Shown here: piece by piece, positions 1-8,360 of the stretch
Numbering within the stretch: the stretch's first letter is position 1
Layout of the letters: the number at the start of each line of letters is the position of its first letter
DNA from: Butyrivibrio sp. UBA3740
GTDB taxonomy: Bacteria; Bacillota; Clostridia; Lachnospirales; Lachnospiraceae
NCBI GenBank assembly: GCA_002372465.1
Contig: DFGW01000239.1
Location: 1-24,937 of the forward strand
Length of the DNA: 24,937 nucleotides
Direction of reading: 5' to 3'
The notes under the pieces: model-generated
Seen by the model: only the letters and a program-made list of their open reading frames with translations
The model's database searches: none
What the model was told of the DNA's origin: nothing
Made by a program: the position numbers and the translations under genes

Positions 1-86
1 TAAATCATCTAAGCGAGGCCCCTTCTGCTTCTCACATTATTCATCAAAAACTGATTCCATTGCCTTTAAAAACTGTCTTTACGTAG
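1..86. other. Region downstream of gpsA; possible next start
   Basis: This stretch lies just after the gpsA stop codon. I see no terminator hairpin, so transcription could continue beyond the window. On the minus strand an AGAAGGGG sequence lies about 9 bases before an ATG at 8-6, which could be the start of the next gene of the operon. Only two codons are visible, so nothing can be said about a product. Confidence 0.2.
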
Positions 87-1106
87 TCACCAGTCCAGGG
101 AGTTACTCTCTATCTTGGCGTCCCTGACCATAAGCTCCCTTATGACCTCTCCTGCATTTCGCCCCTCAAAGAGCACCTGATTAACAGCCTGAACAATAGG
201 CATCTCAACTTCATATCTCTTGGAAAGCTCCAGAGCTGCCTTGGCGCTGTACACACCTTCCACAACCATCTTAACTTCAGCCATGGCTTCATCCATAGTC
301 TTACCCTGTCCGATAAGTATACCTGCCCGGCGATTTCTGGAGTGCATGGAAGCACAGGTAACAACAAGATCACCAATACCCGCAAGTCCTGCAAAGGTCT
401 CATACTTACAGCCCATGGCATCCCCGAGTCTTGCAATCTCAGCTATACCGCGGGTAATAAGAGCAGCCTTTGCGTTATCTCCCAGACCGTACCCATCAGC
501 AACTCCGGCAGCAAGAGCGATTACATTCTTAAGTGCCGCTCCTATTTCAATGCCCATCATGTCTGAGCTGATGTAAACCCTGAAAAAGTCGTTCATAAAG
601 ACATTCTGTACAAGCCTTGCCGTCTCTTTATCAAAAGCACCCACCACAATGGTTGTAGGCATCCCTTTCCCAACTTCCTCAGCATGGGAGGGTCCTGAAA
701 GAACACAAACCCTGCTCCCCGGAAGTTCATCCAGGATAACATCTGACATCACCATAAGTGTGGATTCTTCTATACCCTTGGTGCAGTTGACAATTACCGG
801 CTGATCCTCATCATCCTGCCCCACAAAAGGTGCCAGAAATCTTACCGTCTCTCTCATGTGTGCGGAAGGCACTACAAGGGCCAGGATTTCTTTTCCCGAA
901 ACAGCCTCTTCTATATTGCAGGTAAAGCTAACTTTCTCCCCAAGCTTAACCCCGGGGAGTTTGTCCTCATTGCCCCTGTAAGCAGTAAGCTTATCCACTG
1001 AAGACTGGCTCCTGGACCAGACCGTTACATCATGTCCGTTTTCAGACAGAACAAAGGCCAGGGCAATGCCCCAGCTTCCTGCTCCGATAATTCCAATATT
1101 ACTCAT
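87..1106 (-). CDS. gpsA: NAD(P)-dependent glycerol-3-phosphate dehydrogenase
   Basis: GpsA reduces dihydroxyacetone phosphate to sn-glycerol-3-phosphate, the backbone precursor of phospholipids, in the cytosol. The 339-residue product has the usual length. It shows the Rossmann GAGSWG loop at residues 8-13, VNCTKGIE around 107-113 and the ALKN segment carrying the catalytic lysine (K193), followed by GLGDNAKAALITRG. I chose the ATG at 1106 rather than a TTG 15 bases upstream, because that TTGAGG is itself the ribosome binding site, about 9 bases from the ATG. The gene follows plsY with an 11-base gap. PlsY consumes the glycerol-3-phosphate made here, so the two are functionally coupled in the DUF512-der-plsY-gpsA operon. 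No terminator is visible downstream. Confidence 0.96.
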   Translation of the reverse strand: MSNIGIIGAGSWGIALAFVLSENGHDVTVWSRSQSSVDKLTAYRGNEDKLPGVKLGEKVSFTCNIEEAVSGKEILALVVPSAHMRETVRFLAPFVGQDDEDQPVIVNCTKGIEESTLMVMSDVILDELPGSRVCVLSGPSHAEEVGKGMPTTIVVGAFDKETARLVQNVFMNDFFRVYISSDMMGIEIGAALKNVIALAAGVADGYGLGDNAKAALITRGIAEIARLGDAMGCKYETFAGLAGIGDLVVTCASMHSRNRRAGILIGQGKTMDEAMAEVKMVVEGVYSAKAALELSKRYEVEMPIVQAVNQVLFEGRNAGEVIRELMVRDAKIESNSLDW

Positions 1107-1117
1107 ATAATAAGGCC

Positions 1118-1780
1118 TCAATCAATCTTGTTCTTCTTAAAGATATAGGTCTTGCGTTCCTTACCTGCAAGGAGTTTCTTGATATTTCCCCTATGCTGGT
1201 AGTAGGCAAGAGCTGTAAGAATAAACAGTATTATGTATACTTCTATAAGTGCACCCTGGGGAGCTCCGAAAAATCCCATCTGTCCGTAGGCGACAGTCAT
1301 TGCAAAAAGACATGTGTAATAGCAAAGGCTGCATACAGAAACGATATGGCACAGATTTAAAGGAAGAAAGAATGAAACAACACCCATCAGGATAAAAAGA
1401 GGTGTGTACTGGATTCCCAGATAAATTGTGTATCCTGCTGTACAAGCAATTCCCTTGCCTCCCTTAAAGTGAAGGTGGATAGGAAAATCATGTCCAAGTA
1501 CCGCACCTGCAGCTGTATAAGTCATATAAAGAACTATAAGTTCAGGCTGATACCTGCCAAATAACATGTAAGTTATGAATATAGCAAGCATACACTTGAG
1601 CATATCCCCCAGAAGGACTATGAGTCCTGCCTTTGCTCCCATTACCCTCAAAGTATTGGTTGTTCCGGCGTTTCCGCTTCCCACTTTTCTGATGTCAACT
1701 CCCTTCAGCTTGCCGTACATAACAGCAGTCTGAAAGTGCCCCAAAGCATAACCGATCAGTAAACATAATACTCTTTCCAT
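1118..1780 (-). CDS. plsY: Acyl-phosphate:glycerol-3-phosphate acyltransferase
   Basis: PlsY is an integral membrane enzyme that transfers a fatty acyl group from acyl-phosphate to glycerol-3-phosphate, giving lysophosphatidic acid. At 220 residues it is of family length, with several hydrophobic spans. The family motifs GSGNAGTTN (residues 34-42) and HFKGGKG (104-110) are clear. The first motif reads GHFQTA instead of the more usual GSIP-type sequence, a mild oddity. The ATG follows the der stop after a single base, and its GAGG ribosome binding site lies inside the last der codons, so translation is probably coupled. The C-terminal tail is rich in lysine (KKLLAGKERKTYIFKKNK). Confidence 0.95.
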   Translation of the reverse strand: MERVLCLLIGYALGHFQTAVMYGKLKGVDIRKVGSGNAGTTNTLRVMGAKAGLIVLLGDMLKCMLAIFITYMLFGRYQPELIVLYMTYTAAGAVLGHDFPIHLHFKGGKGIACTAGYTIYLGIQYTPLFILMGVVSFFLPLNLCHIVSVCSLCYYTCLFAMTVAYGQMGFFGAPQGALIEVYIILFILTALAYYQHRGNIKKLLAGKERKTYIFKKNKID

Positions 1781-1781
1781 A

Positions 1782-3110
1782 CTATTTGTCCTCTTTTCTC
1801 TCCCTGATTATAAATCTCAAAGGCGTACCTTTAAATCCAAAGGCTTCCCTTATCTGATTCTCAATATATCTGGTATAGCTGAAATGCATTAAGTTCTTAT
1901 CGTTTACAAATATAACAAAGGTTGGCGGCTTAACAGCTGCCTGTGTGATGTAAAAGAGCTTTAAGATCTTGCCCTTGTCACTCGGAGGCTGCTGCATTAC
2001 AACGGCCTGGGTCATGATCTCGTTAAGGACTCCTGTGGAAACCCTGAGGGCATGGTTCTCGCTGACCATATCAATCATATCGTAGAGTTTTACAAGGCGC
2101 TGTCCAGTCTCAGCTGAGATAAACATTATCTCGGCATAGTTCATAAATGCCAGGGTATTTCTGATGTCCTTGGTAAACTCTTTTACCGAGTGATTATCCT
2201 TCTCAATAAGGTCCCATTTGTTGACTGCAATGATGACCGCCTTGCCACTTTCGTGGGCAATTCCTGCAATCTTGGCATCCTGCTCAGTTACGCCTTCCTC
2301 GGCATTAATTACCAGCACTGCTATATCAGCTCTTTCAACTGCCCCAACAGTTCGAACTATCATATAGTGCTCAAGGGCATCCTTTACCTTGTTTTTCCTG
2401 CGAAGGCCCGCTGTATCGATGAACACATATTTCTTGCCATCGTGGGTCACCTCAGTATCAATGGCATCCCTGGTGGTTCCGGCTATATCTGATACGATAA
2501 GCCTGTTCTCACCGATAAGCCTGTTGATAATTGAGGACTTTCCAACATTGGGCTTACCGATAATGGCGACCTTAATGGAATCATCCTCTTCCTCTGCGGT
2601 GGAATCCTTCTTAAAGTGGCTTACAACCTCCTCAAGAAGATCGCCTATTCCCTGCTTGTTGGCGGCCGAAATAGGGAAAGGCTCTCCGATTCCAAGGTTG
2701 TAGAATTCATAGACATCCAGTGAATCCCTGTTATAGTTATCAACCTTGTTTACACAAAGAACTATGGGCTTTCCGGATCTCCTTAGCATATCTGCCACCT
2801 TGGCATCGGAATCCGTAAGGCCCTGCTTCACATCCACCATAAAGATGATGACATCTGCAGTATCAATGGCAATCTGAGCCTGTTCCCTCATCTGGGAAAG
2901 GATAACATCCTTGGAGTCCGGCTCGATACCACCGGTATCAATGAGGGTGAAGCTGTGATTCAGCCATTCTACATCCTGATAAATTCTGTCTCTTGTGACT
3001 CCCGGAGTATCCTGGACAATCGCTATCCTTGATCCCGCCAGAGCATTAAAGAGGGTGGATTTTCCAACGTTTGGACGGCCTACCACCGCCACAATATTCT
3101 TTCTGCTCAT
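1782..3110 (-). CDS. der: Ribosome biogenesis GTPase Der (EngA)
   Basis: Der is a tandem-domain GTPase needed for maturation of the 50S ribosomal subunit. The 442-residue product has two complete G domains. Domain 1 has GRPNVGKS (11-18), DTGG (58-61) and NKVD (121-124). Domain 2 has GKPNVGKS (185-192), DTAG (232-235) and NKWD (297-300). A KH-like C-terminal domain that contacts rRNA follows from about residue 355. An acidic linker (EEEDD) joins the G domains. The start ATG has a GGAAAG ribosome binding site about 6 bases upstream. The gene lies 30 bases after the DUF512 gene and one base before plsY, so it is inside the operon. Confidence 0.98.
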   Translation of the reverse strand: MSRKNIVAVVGRPNVGKSTLFNALAGSRIAIVQDTPGVTRDRIYQDVEWLNHSFTLIDTGGIEPDSKDVILSQMREQAQIAIDTADVIIFMVDVKQGLTDSDAKVADMLRRSGKPIVLCVNKVDNYNRDSLDVYEFYNLGIGEPFPISAANKQGIGDLLEEVVSHFKKDSTAEEEDDSIKVAIIGKPNVGKSSIINRLIGENRLIVSDIAGTTRDAIDTEVTHDGKKYVFIDTAGLRRKNKVKDALEHYMIVRTVGAVERADIAVLVINAEEGVTEQDAKIAGIAHESGKAVIIAVNKWDLIEKDNHSVKEFTKDIRNTLAFMNYAEIMFISAETGQRLVKLYDMIDMVSENHALRVSTGVLNEIMTQAVVMQQPPSDKGKILKLFYITQAAVKPPTFVIFVNDKNLMHFSYTRYIENQIREAFGFKGTPLRFIIRERKEDK

Positions 3111-3140
3111 TTAACTTTCCTATACCGGATAAAAGAGCTG

Positions 3141-4481
3141 TCACAGACCGAACAGGTCCCTGACCAGGTCATGCCCGTCACATCGGGCAATCCCTACCTT
3201 TATATCCAGTTCCTTTTCTATATCTGAAATAGTTACATCGTCAAGAAGATAATCCTCGCCACTCCTAAGAAGGTTCTCTGGAAGGTAAAGCATGCTGCCA
3301 AGGTCCTTTCCCTTAAGCTGCTTAATGATATCCTGTCCCGTCAAAAGACCTGAAACAGTAATCCTCTCACCGAAAAACTCATTGATTATCTCATAAACAT
3401 GCACCTTAAGTCCAGAACAAATGCTCATTGCCGTATCTGCAATCTCTTTTATACAAGGATAAACGAGTCTCCCTGTGGCAAGGGAGATCTCTCTTTCTAT
3501 GGAAGAAAGCTCTTTTCCATGCTCTTTTTGTATATACTCAAACTCCTCGCCAACCTCATCTATAAGGAGCCTCATCATTCCGACGCCGTTCTCAAGCTGA
3601 ATATAGCCATCGTACCTGTCCGCTTCCGGGAAATCTCTTCCTGCCAGGAAATACCACTCATCACTGGCATGAATGAAATGGATTCCATGCTCATCATAGA
3701 TCTTTTTCTGCCAGCTCTCAATAAGGTCAATAACCCCGGCAGCGTCTTCCGAATTAAAGGGCTCTAAAGGGTACAACCCCTCACGATATCTGGATAGTCC
3801 CACGGGAACCACTGATACACTCTGAAGATTGGGAATATATTGGGTCAGATCCCTTATTGACCTCTCCAGCTCTTTTCCATCATTGACGCCCTTACAAAGA
3901 ACAATCTGGCCGTTTAGCTCGATTCCCGACCCGTCAGCACAGAGCCTGTCCACCTTCTTAAGTGCTTCTCCTGCAAACCTGTTACCCAGCATCTTGCAGC
4001 GAAGCTCAGGATTTGTGGTCTGAAAAGAGATATTAATGGGAGAAAGATGATACTTAAGGATCCTGTCTATATCTGCATCGGACATATTGGTAAGTGTAAC
4101 GTAGTTCCCCTGAAGGAAGGAAAGTCTTGAATCATCGTCCTTAAAATACAGCGTCGGCCTCATGCCCTTGGGCATCTGATCTATAAAGCAAAAGATACAC
4201 TTGTTTGAACAGGACCTGTAGTTATCCATAAGTCCGTTCTCAAATTCGATGCCAAGGTCTTCTTCAAAGTCCTTATCGATATCAAGAAGCCACTCCTCAC
4301 CATCAGCCTTCCTGATAAGTACGTCAAGGTGTTCATCCTGAACCAGATACTGATAGTCAAAGATATCTGTTATCTTCTCATTATTTATCTCTAAAAGCAG
4401 GTCTCCTGCCTCAATTCCCATCTCCATGGCTATGCTGTCAGGCAGTACAGCTCCGATTAAATGGCCGTTTTGTTTATTCAT
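3141..4481 (-). CDS. PDZ/radical-SAM/DUF512 Fe-S oxidoreductase-like protein
   Basis: The 446-residue protein belongs to the DUF512 family, which is widespread in Clostridia and often sits next to der. Its biochemical function is not known to me. The N-terminal 60 or so residues look like a PDZ-type domain (GAVLPDSIAMEMGIEAGD). A radical-SAM cluster-binding motif C-x3-C-x2-C follows at C91, C95 and C98. The C-terminal half is the DUF512 region. I chose the ATG at 4481 over a TTG 18 bases upstream because GTGAGGAAA makes a good ribosome binding site for it. It is the first gene of the operon with der, plsY and gpsA, just downstream of a strong promoter. A role linked to ribosome assembly or membrane synthesis would be speculation from position. 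Confidence 0.85.
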   Translation of the reverse strand: MNKQNGHLIGAVLPDSIAMEMGIEAGDLLLEINNEKITDIFDYQYLVQDEHLDVLIRKADGEEWLLDIDKDFEEDLGIEFENGLMDNYRSCSNKCIFCFIDQMPKGMRPTLYFKDDDSRLSFLQGNYVTLTNMSDADIDRILKYHLSPINISFQTTNPELRCKMLGNRFAGEALKKVDRLCADGSGIELNGQIVLCKGVNDGKELERSIRDLTQYIPNLQSVSVVPVGLSRYREGLYPLEPFNSEDAAGVIDLIESWQKKIYDEHGIHFIHASDEWYFLAGRDFPEADRYDGYIQLENGVGMMRLLIDEVGEEFEYIQKEHGKELSSIEREISLATGRLVYPCIKEIADTAMSICSGLKVHVYEIINEFFGERITVSGLLTGQDIIKQLKGKDLGSMLYLPENLLRSGEDYLLDDVTISDIEKELDIKVGIARCDGHDLVRDLFGL

Positions 4482-4504
4482 ATATTTCCTCACAATCAAA
4501 TTAA

Positions 4505-4533
4505 ATTATACATTAAATTTCTTGACGTGTCAG
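4505..4533 (-). promoter_or_regulatory. Sigma-A promoter of the DUF512-der-plsY-gpsA operon
   Basis: On the minus strand the -35 box CTGACA (4533-4528) and a perfect -10 box TATAAT (4510-4505) are separated by exactly 17 bases. The start codon of the DUF512 gene lies about 24 bases further on. This is the best promoter match in the window. Its -35 box directly abuts the -35 box of the opposing prs promoter. Confidence 0.75.
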
Positions 4534-4551
4534 TAACGCAGATGTTAAAAC
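4522..4551 (+). promoter_or_regulatory. Candidate promoter of the PRPP synthetase-like gene
   Basis: A -35 box TTGACG (4522-4527) is followed after 17-18 bases by TTAAAA/TAAAAC (4545-4551), with a TG just before it. The -35 box is near consensus but the -10 box is poor, so this promoter may be weak or need an activator. The start codon lies at 4607, giving a leader of about 50 bases. Confidence 0.4.
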
Positions 4552-4606
4552 AGTAAGTGGAGCGTTATGCTCATCAATATATTCAATGTACACGAAAGGG
4601 ATTAGT

Positions 4607-5803
4607 ATGCCTGATTTTCATCAACTTGAAAGCCTGATACCGGTAGCACCCTTAAATCTTATAGTCATGGAATCTGCTAAAGAGCTGGGAGAAAGCGTTG
4701 ATAAATATATCTGCGGTTTCAGAAAGAATCTTTACCAGATGCCTGATTCAGACCCTGCTTTCCACGGATATGCAAAGGATTCATACCTGATCAACTACTC
4801 TTTGGACAGGTTTGGCAGCGGCGAAGCAAAGGCTACTATCAACCAGAGTGTCAGAGGTAATGACGTATATATTCTTACAGATGTCTGCAATTACAGCATC
4901 ACCTATAATATGTACAACTACGTCAACCACAAATCTCCCGACGATCATTACCAGGATCTTAAGAGAGTCATTGGAGCAATTACAGGCAAAGCCAAGAGAA
5001 TAAATGTTATCATGCCCTTCCTTTATGAAGGCAGACAGCACAAGAGAAACGGAATGGAATCTCTTGATGCAGCACAGATGTTTAAAGAGCTTCACGACAT
5101 GGGTATCCAGAATTTCATCACCTTCGATGCCCACGACCCAAGGATATCAAACGCAAAGCCCCTGGGCGGCTTTGATAATTTCCTGGCATCCTATCAGTTT
5201 ATGAAGGCTCTTTTATCTCATATTGACGACCTTACTGTTGATAAGGACCACTTAACTGTCATCTCCCCGGATGAAGGCGCTTTGGACAGAGCTGTTTACT
5301 TTGCCAATGTCATCGGTGCCGACACCGGTATGTTCTATAAAAGACGTGACTACGCCCACATCGTTAACGGCACCAATCCTATCGTTGCTCACGAGTTCCT
5401 GGGTTCTGATATCTCAGGCAGAGACGTTATCATTATCGATGATATGATCTCCTCAGGCTCCAGCATGATAGATACAGCCAAGCAGCTTAAGAGTATGGGT
5501 GCAAAGCGAGTATTTATCTGCACAACCTTTGGCCTCTTTACAGATGGCATGTCCAGATTCGACGAAGGCTATGAGAAAAAGTACTTTGATGCAGTGATAA
5601 CCACTAACCTGACTTATATGAACGACGATGTCAAGTCAAGAGAATATCTCTTCATCGCTGATATGGGTAAGTTCCTGGCTACCATCATTGATTTCCTCAA
5701 TCACGATGCATCAATGTCCACAGTCAACATGCCAACAGACAAGATCCACGAGATCATTGAGAAATATAACAAGGGACTTATAGCTCCCGAGCTTTACGAA
5801 TAA
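4607..5803 (+). CDS. prs: PRPP synthetase-like protein, long divergent form
   Basis: The product resembles ribose-phosphate pyrophosphokinase, which makes PRPP from ribose-5-phosphate and ATP for nucleotide, histidine and tryptophan synthesis. Family landmarks are VRGNDVYIL (82-90), a GRQHKR segment (142-147) where classical enzymes have ARQDRK, FDAHD (173-177) in place of the DLHA metal site, SPDEGA (220-225), the KRR flexible-loop segment (245-247) and the ribose-phosphate loop IIDDMISSGSS (276-286). At 398 residues it is about 80 longer than the classical enzyme, with an N-terminal extension and altered linkers. The start at 4607 has an AAAGGG ribosome binding site; an in-frame ATG at 4586 lacks one. 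It is the only plus-strand gene here and ends at a bidirectional terminator. The family is certain; equal activity is likely but not shown. Confidence 0.85.
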   Translation: MPDFHQLESLIPVAPLNLIVMESAKELGESVDKYICGFRKNLYQMPDSDPAFHGYAKDSYLINYSLDRFGSGEAKATINQSVRGNDVYILTDVCNYSITYNMYNYVNHKSPDDHYQDLKRVIGAITGKAKRINVIMPFLYEGRQHKRNGMESLDAAQMFKELHDMGIQNFITFDAHDPRISNAKPLGGFDNFLASYQFMKALLSHIDDLTVDKDHLTVISPDEGALDRAVYFANVIGADTGMFYKRRDYAHIVNGTNPIVAHEFLGSDISGRDVIIIDDMISSGSSMIDTAKQLKSMGAKRVFICTTFGLFTDGMSRFDEGYEKKYFDAVITTNLTYMNDDVKSREYLFIADMGKFLATIIDFLNHDASMSTVNMPTDKIHEIIEKYNKGLIAPELYE

Positions 5804-5812
5804 TATGACAGC

Positions 5813-5850
5813 AATAAACCTCCGAGTTTTCACCCGGAGGTTTTATTATT
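5813..5850. terminator. Bidirectional intrinsic terminator, prs / kinase
   Basis: An inverted repeat CCTCCG (5819-5824) / CGGAGG (5835-5840) is flanked by A-rich sequence on the left and TTTTATTATT on the right. It therefore has a U-tract in both directions. It lies between the convergent 3' ends of the PRPP synthetase-like gene (stop at 5803) and the sensor kinase (stop at 5853), and serves both. Confidence 0.85.
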
Positions 5851-5852
5851 GT

Positions 5853-8360
5853 TTATTCTGCGCTGTCAAAGCCTATTATTACCTTAAAAAGATCTCCATC
5901 CAGCTTGATATCAAAGCTTCCACCCATGGCAACAGTAAGGTTTTTGGCAATTGACAGTCCAAGCCCTGACCCTTCAGTAGTTCTTGAAACATCTCCTCTT
6001 ATAAATCTCTCCGTAAGCTCATCCGATTCAATGTTGAGCTCTGTTGCAGAGATATTCTTAATGGAGAAGATCACTTTGTCCTTTCCTTCATTCCTCTTTT
6101 CAAGATGCATATCCAGATAAACTCTGGTGCCTGTAAGGGCGTACTTGCAAACGTTATTAAGAAGGTTTTCTATTACCCTCCACAGGTGCCTAGGGTCAGC
6201 AGTTATTGCCATATTGGGCATCTGTGGCTTGAAAATGATCTGAAGGTCACTTTTTTCAAACTTTTCAAAGAACTCTCCTATGGTCTGATTAACCAGCTCC
6301 ACAAAGTTTATCTTCCCAAGCTCGATGCTGATGTTTCCGGAGCTTATCTTAGACGCTTCCAAAAGGTCCTCAGTGAGCTGCTTGAGCTTATGGGACTTAT
6401 TCTCCAGAATATCCACATACTCTTTTACTCTCTCATTCTGGATGTCTTCCCTCTTGATAAGGTCCACATAATTGATGATGGAGGTTAAAGGTGTCTTGAT
6501 ATCATGCGAGACATTGGTGATTAGATCCGCCTTTAGCTTCTCATCCTTCATGCTGGTATCCACAGCCTTATCAATGCCTTCTCCGATGGAGTTGACAGCC
6601 TCTGCAAGGCTCTTGTTGTCAGCATGGAGCTCCTGCGTGTTCACCTTTGCCTTAACATCGCCGTTTTTAATATTCTCGATAACATGAATGATCTTATCCC
6701 TGTCAAGATTCTGGCGATACAGATAAACACCTACGATAATATCCAGCAAAAGAGCTATCACTATCCCTGCAATTCCCAGCCTGAACAGCAAAAGATTGAA
6801 TCCCACGAAGAAAATGTAGGGAACCCAGGTCCTTATAATAACATTGCCATTATCAGTGGTATTGATAATAAGGTTTCTCATTCCGAAAATGATGCTTCGA
6901 AGAAAACTTTCCTTCCAGACTGTACCATCCTTTACCTTTTGATAGATGCCGTAAACCATATGCAACAAGCCGATATTCATGATAAAAACTGCCACAGCAC
7001 ATAGATAAGGGAAATAGGTAAGATGCGCTATGCCGGGAAGGTCCCCTTTTATCAGTCCAAATGCAATAAGTCCAAAGACCGGAGCAGCCATAATAAGAAG
7101 ACCGATAATGGCAAACCCTTCCGTATAAAGAGTCCTTACTCTTAGCTCATCAGCATCTTTTGTCTGCTGAGTATTTGAAGGCTGCGCCAGAAGAGACATT
7201 GAAGCAATCCTTCTTAGCTGAACCATCAAAAGGATAAGGTAAGCAATTGCTGCAAGGACACACAAGATATACATCTGTGTCCTGTAAGGCATAAACTTGG
7301 TAAAATTCTGCTTTCCTTCTGTAAAGGAATCCGTTGCTCCATAATCATAAGTGTCAACGCCGATATATATCTTGATCTGATCAGGATAGGCATAGCTGTA
7401 ATTCTTAATGATAGAACGCAGGACATTTTCCTTGATCAGTGTATTGGTCTCATATTTTATCTCATAAGGACAATAGTAAAGATATCTTCCGTAATCCTTA
7501 AAGATCGCCTGGATGTCTTTTCCCGTGGTCTCCCCGGACAGTTCTGAAACATTGGTATATACATCGGTACTTCCGTTAATAGTCCTTGTTATATAAAACC
7601 GAAGGTTACTGTTCAAATAATCATAGTACATCCGGCTGTTCTGGTACTCTTCATAATTAGCCAAAAGATCTTTTGCCGCTTCTTCTACATAGGAGCAAAG
7701 AAGGTTGTACTCCTCCCAGTTTGAAACAATATCCTCAATGTTCTTGCCATCTACGGTCTGATACCTTGACTCCAAAAAGGTATGCTCCCCCTCAGAAAGG
7801 TTTGAGGAGTTTCCGGAAATTGCAAAAGTGATACTGTTGCCTTCCAGCTGGCTGTTTAAGTAAGTATTCATGCCACCTGAATGATTATTGTTGTTAAGGT
7901 GGGTATAGGTTGTTGAGGGGCTTAAGAAATTCTCGCTCTCTTCCCTGGTAAAGAGTCTCGTGGAATACGAAAAACCACTCTGAGCCCATTTGATCAGATC
8001 TGAAAGATGATATACAGCTGTGATATAGTCCCCCGAAAGAGTTGCCGACTTATTTACATAAGCAGTAACGTCTATCTCTTTTTCGTCGTCAAACTCGCCA
8101 GCTGTCTCAAGCTGTGTCTTAATTGCCACAAGCCTGAGTACATCTGAGATGTTATTCCCCAGAATGTTATTGAAAAGATATGAATCCTCGTATTTACGGC
8201 TTCTGTCGGATTCATAGAGATTGTAGGAATAATAGCCGCTTATCCCCTGTATCATTATGCTTGTGCCCACAAGTGAATAGCTGATAACAAAAGCTATGAA
8301 GGCAGCAAGAATGTGCTGGATTACCTTTACGGTTGTAGATTTTAAAGCATATTTTTTCAT
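5853..8360 (-). CDS. Multi-span sensor histidine kinase
   Basis: This 835-residue membrane kinase is paired with the response regulator whose stop it overlaps by 4 bases (ATGA). A first transmembrane segment (about 14-38) is followed by a large extracytoplasmic region (about 40-360) rich in Asn, Ser and Tyr that I cannot assign to a family. Further spans lie at about 362-382, 415-437, 447-471 and 511-547. A HAMP-like linker (about 550-600) leads to the HisKA motif VSHDIKTPL with phospho-accepting H619. The ATPase domain has an N box ENLLNNVCKYAL (731-742) and a G2 box GSGLGLSIAK (797-806). No DxGxG G1 box is present: the position reads KNIS (768-771). The signal is unknown, and no transporter gene adjoins the pair. 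Confidence 0.93.
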   Translation of the reverse strand: MKKYALKSTTVKVIQHILAAFIAFVISYSLVGTSIMIQGISGYYSYNLYESDRSRKYEDSYLFNNILGNNISDVLRLVAIKTQLETAGEFDDEKEIDVTAYVNKSATLSGDYITAVYHLSDLIKWAQSGFSYSTRLFTREESENFLSPSTTYTHLNNNNHSGGMNTYLNSQLEGNSITFAISGNSSNLSEGEHTFLESRYQTVDGKNIEDIVSNWEEYNLLCSYVEEAAKDLLANYEEYQNSRMYYDYLNSNLRFYITRTINGSTDVYTNVSELSGETTGKDIQAIFKDYGRYLYYCPYEIKYETNTLIKENVLRSIIKNYSYAYPDQIKIYIGVDTYDYGATDSFTEGKQNFTKFMPYRTQMYILCVLAAIAYLILLMVQLRRIASMSLLAQPSNTQQTKDADELRVRTLYTEGFAIIGLLIMAAPVFGLIAFGLIKGDLPGIAHLTYFPYLCAVAVFIMNIGLLHMVYGIYQKVKDGTVWKESFLRSIIFGMRNLIINTTDNGNVIIRTWVPYIFFVGFNLLLFRLGIAGIVIALLLDIIVGVYLYRQNLDRDKIIHVIENIKNGDVKAKVNTQELHADNKSLAEAVNSIGEGIDKAVDTSMKDEKLKADLITNVSHDIKTPLTSIINYVDLIKREDIQNERVKEYVDILENKSHKLKQLTEDLLEASKISSGNISIELGKINFVELVNQTIGEFFEKFEKSDLQIIFKPQMPNMAITADPRHLWRVIENLLNNVCKYALTGTRVYLDMHLEKRNEGKDKVIFSIKNISATELNIESDELTERFIRGDVSRTTEGSGLGLSIAKNLTVAMGGSFDIKLDGDLFKVIIGFDSAE

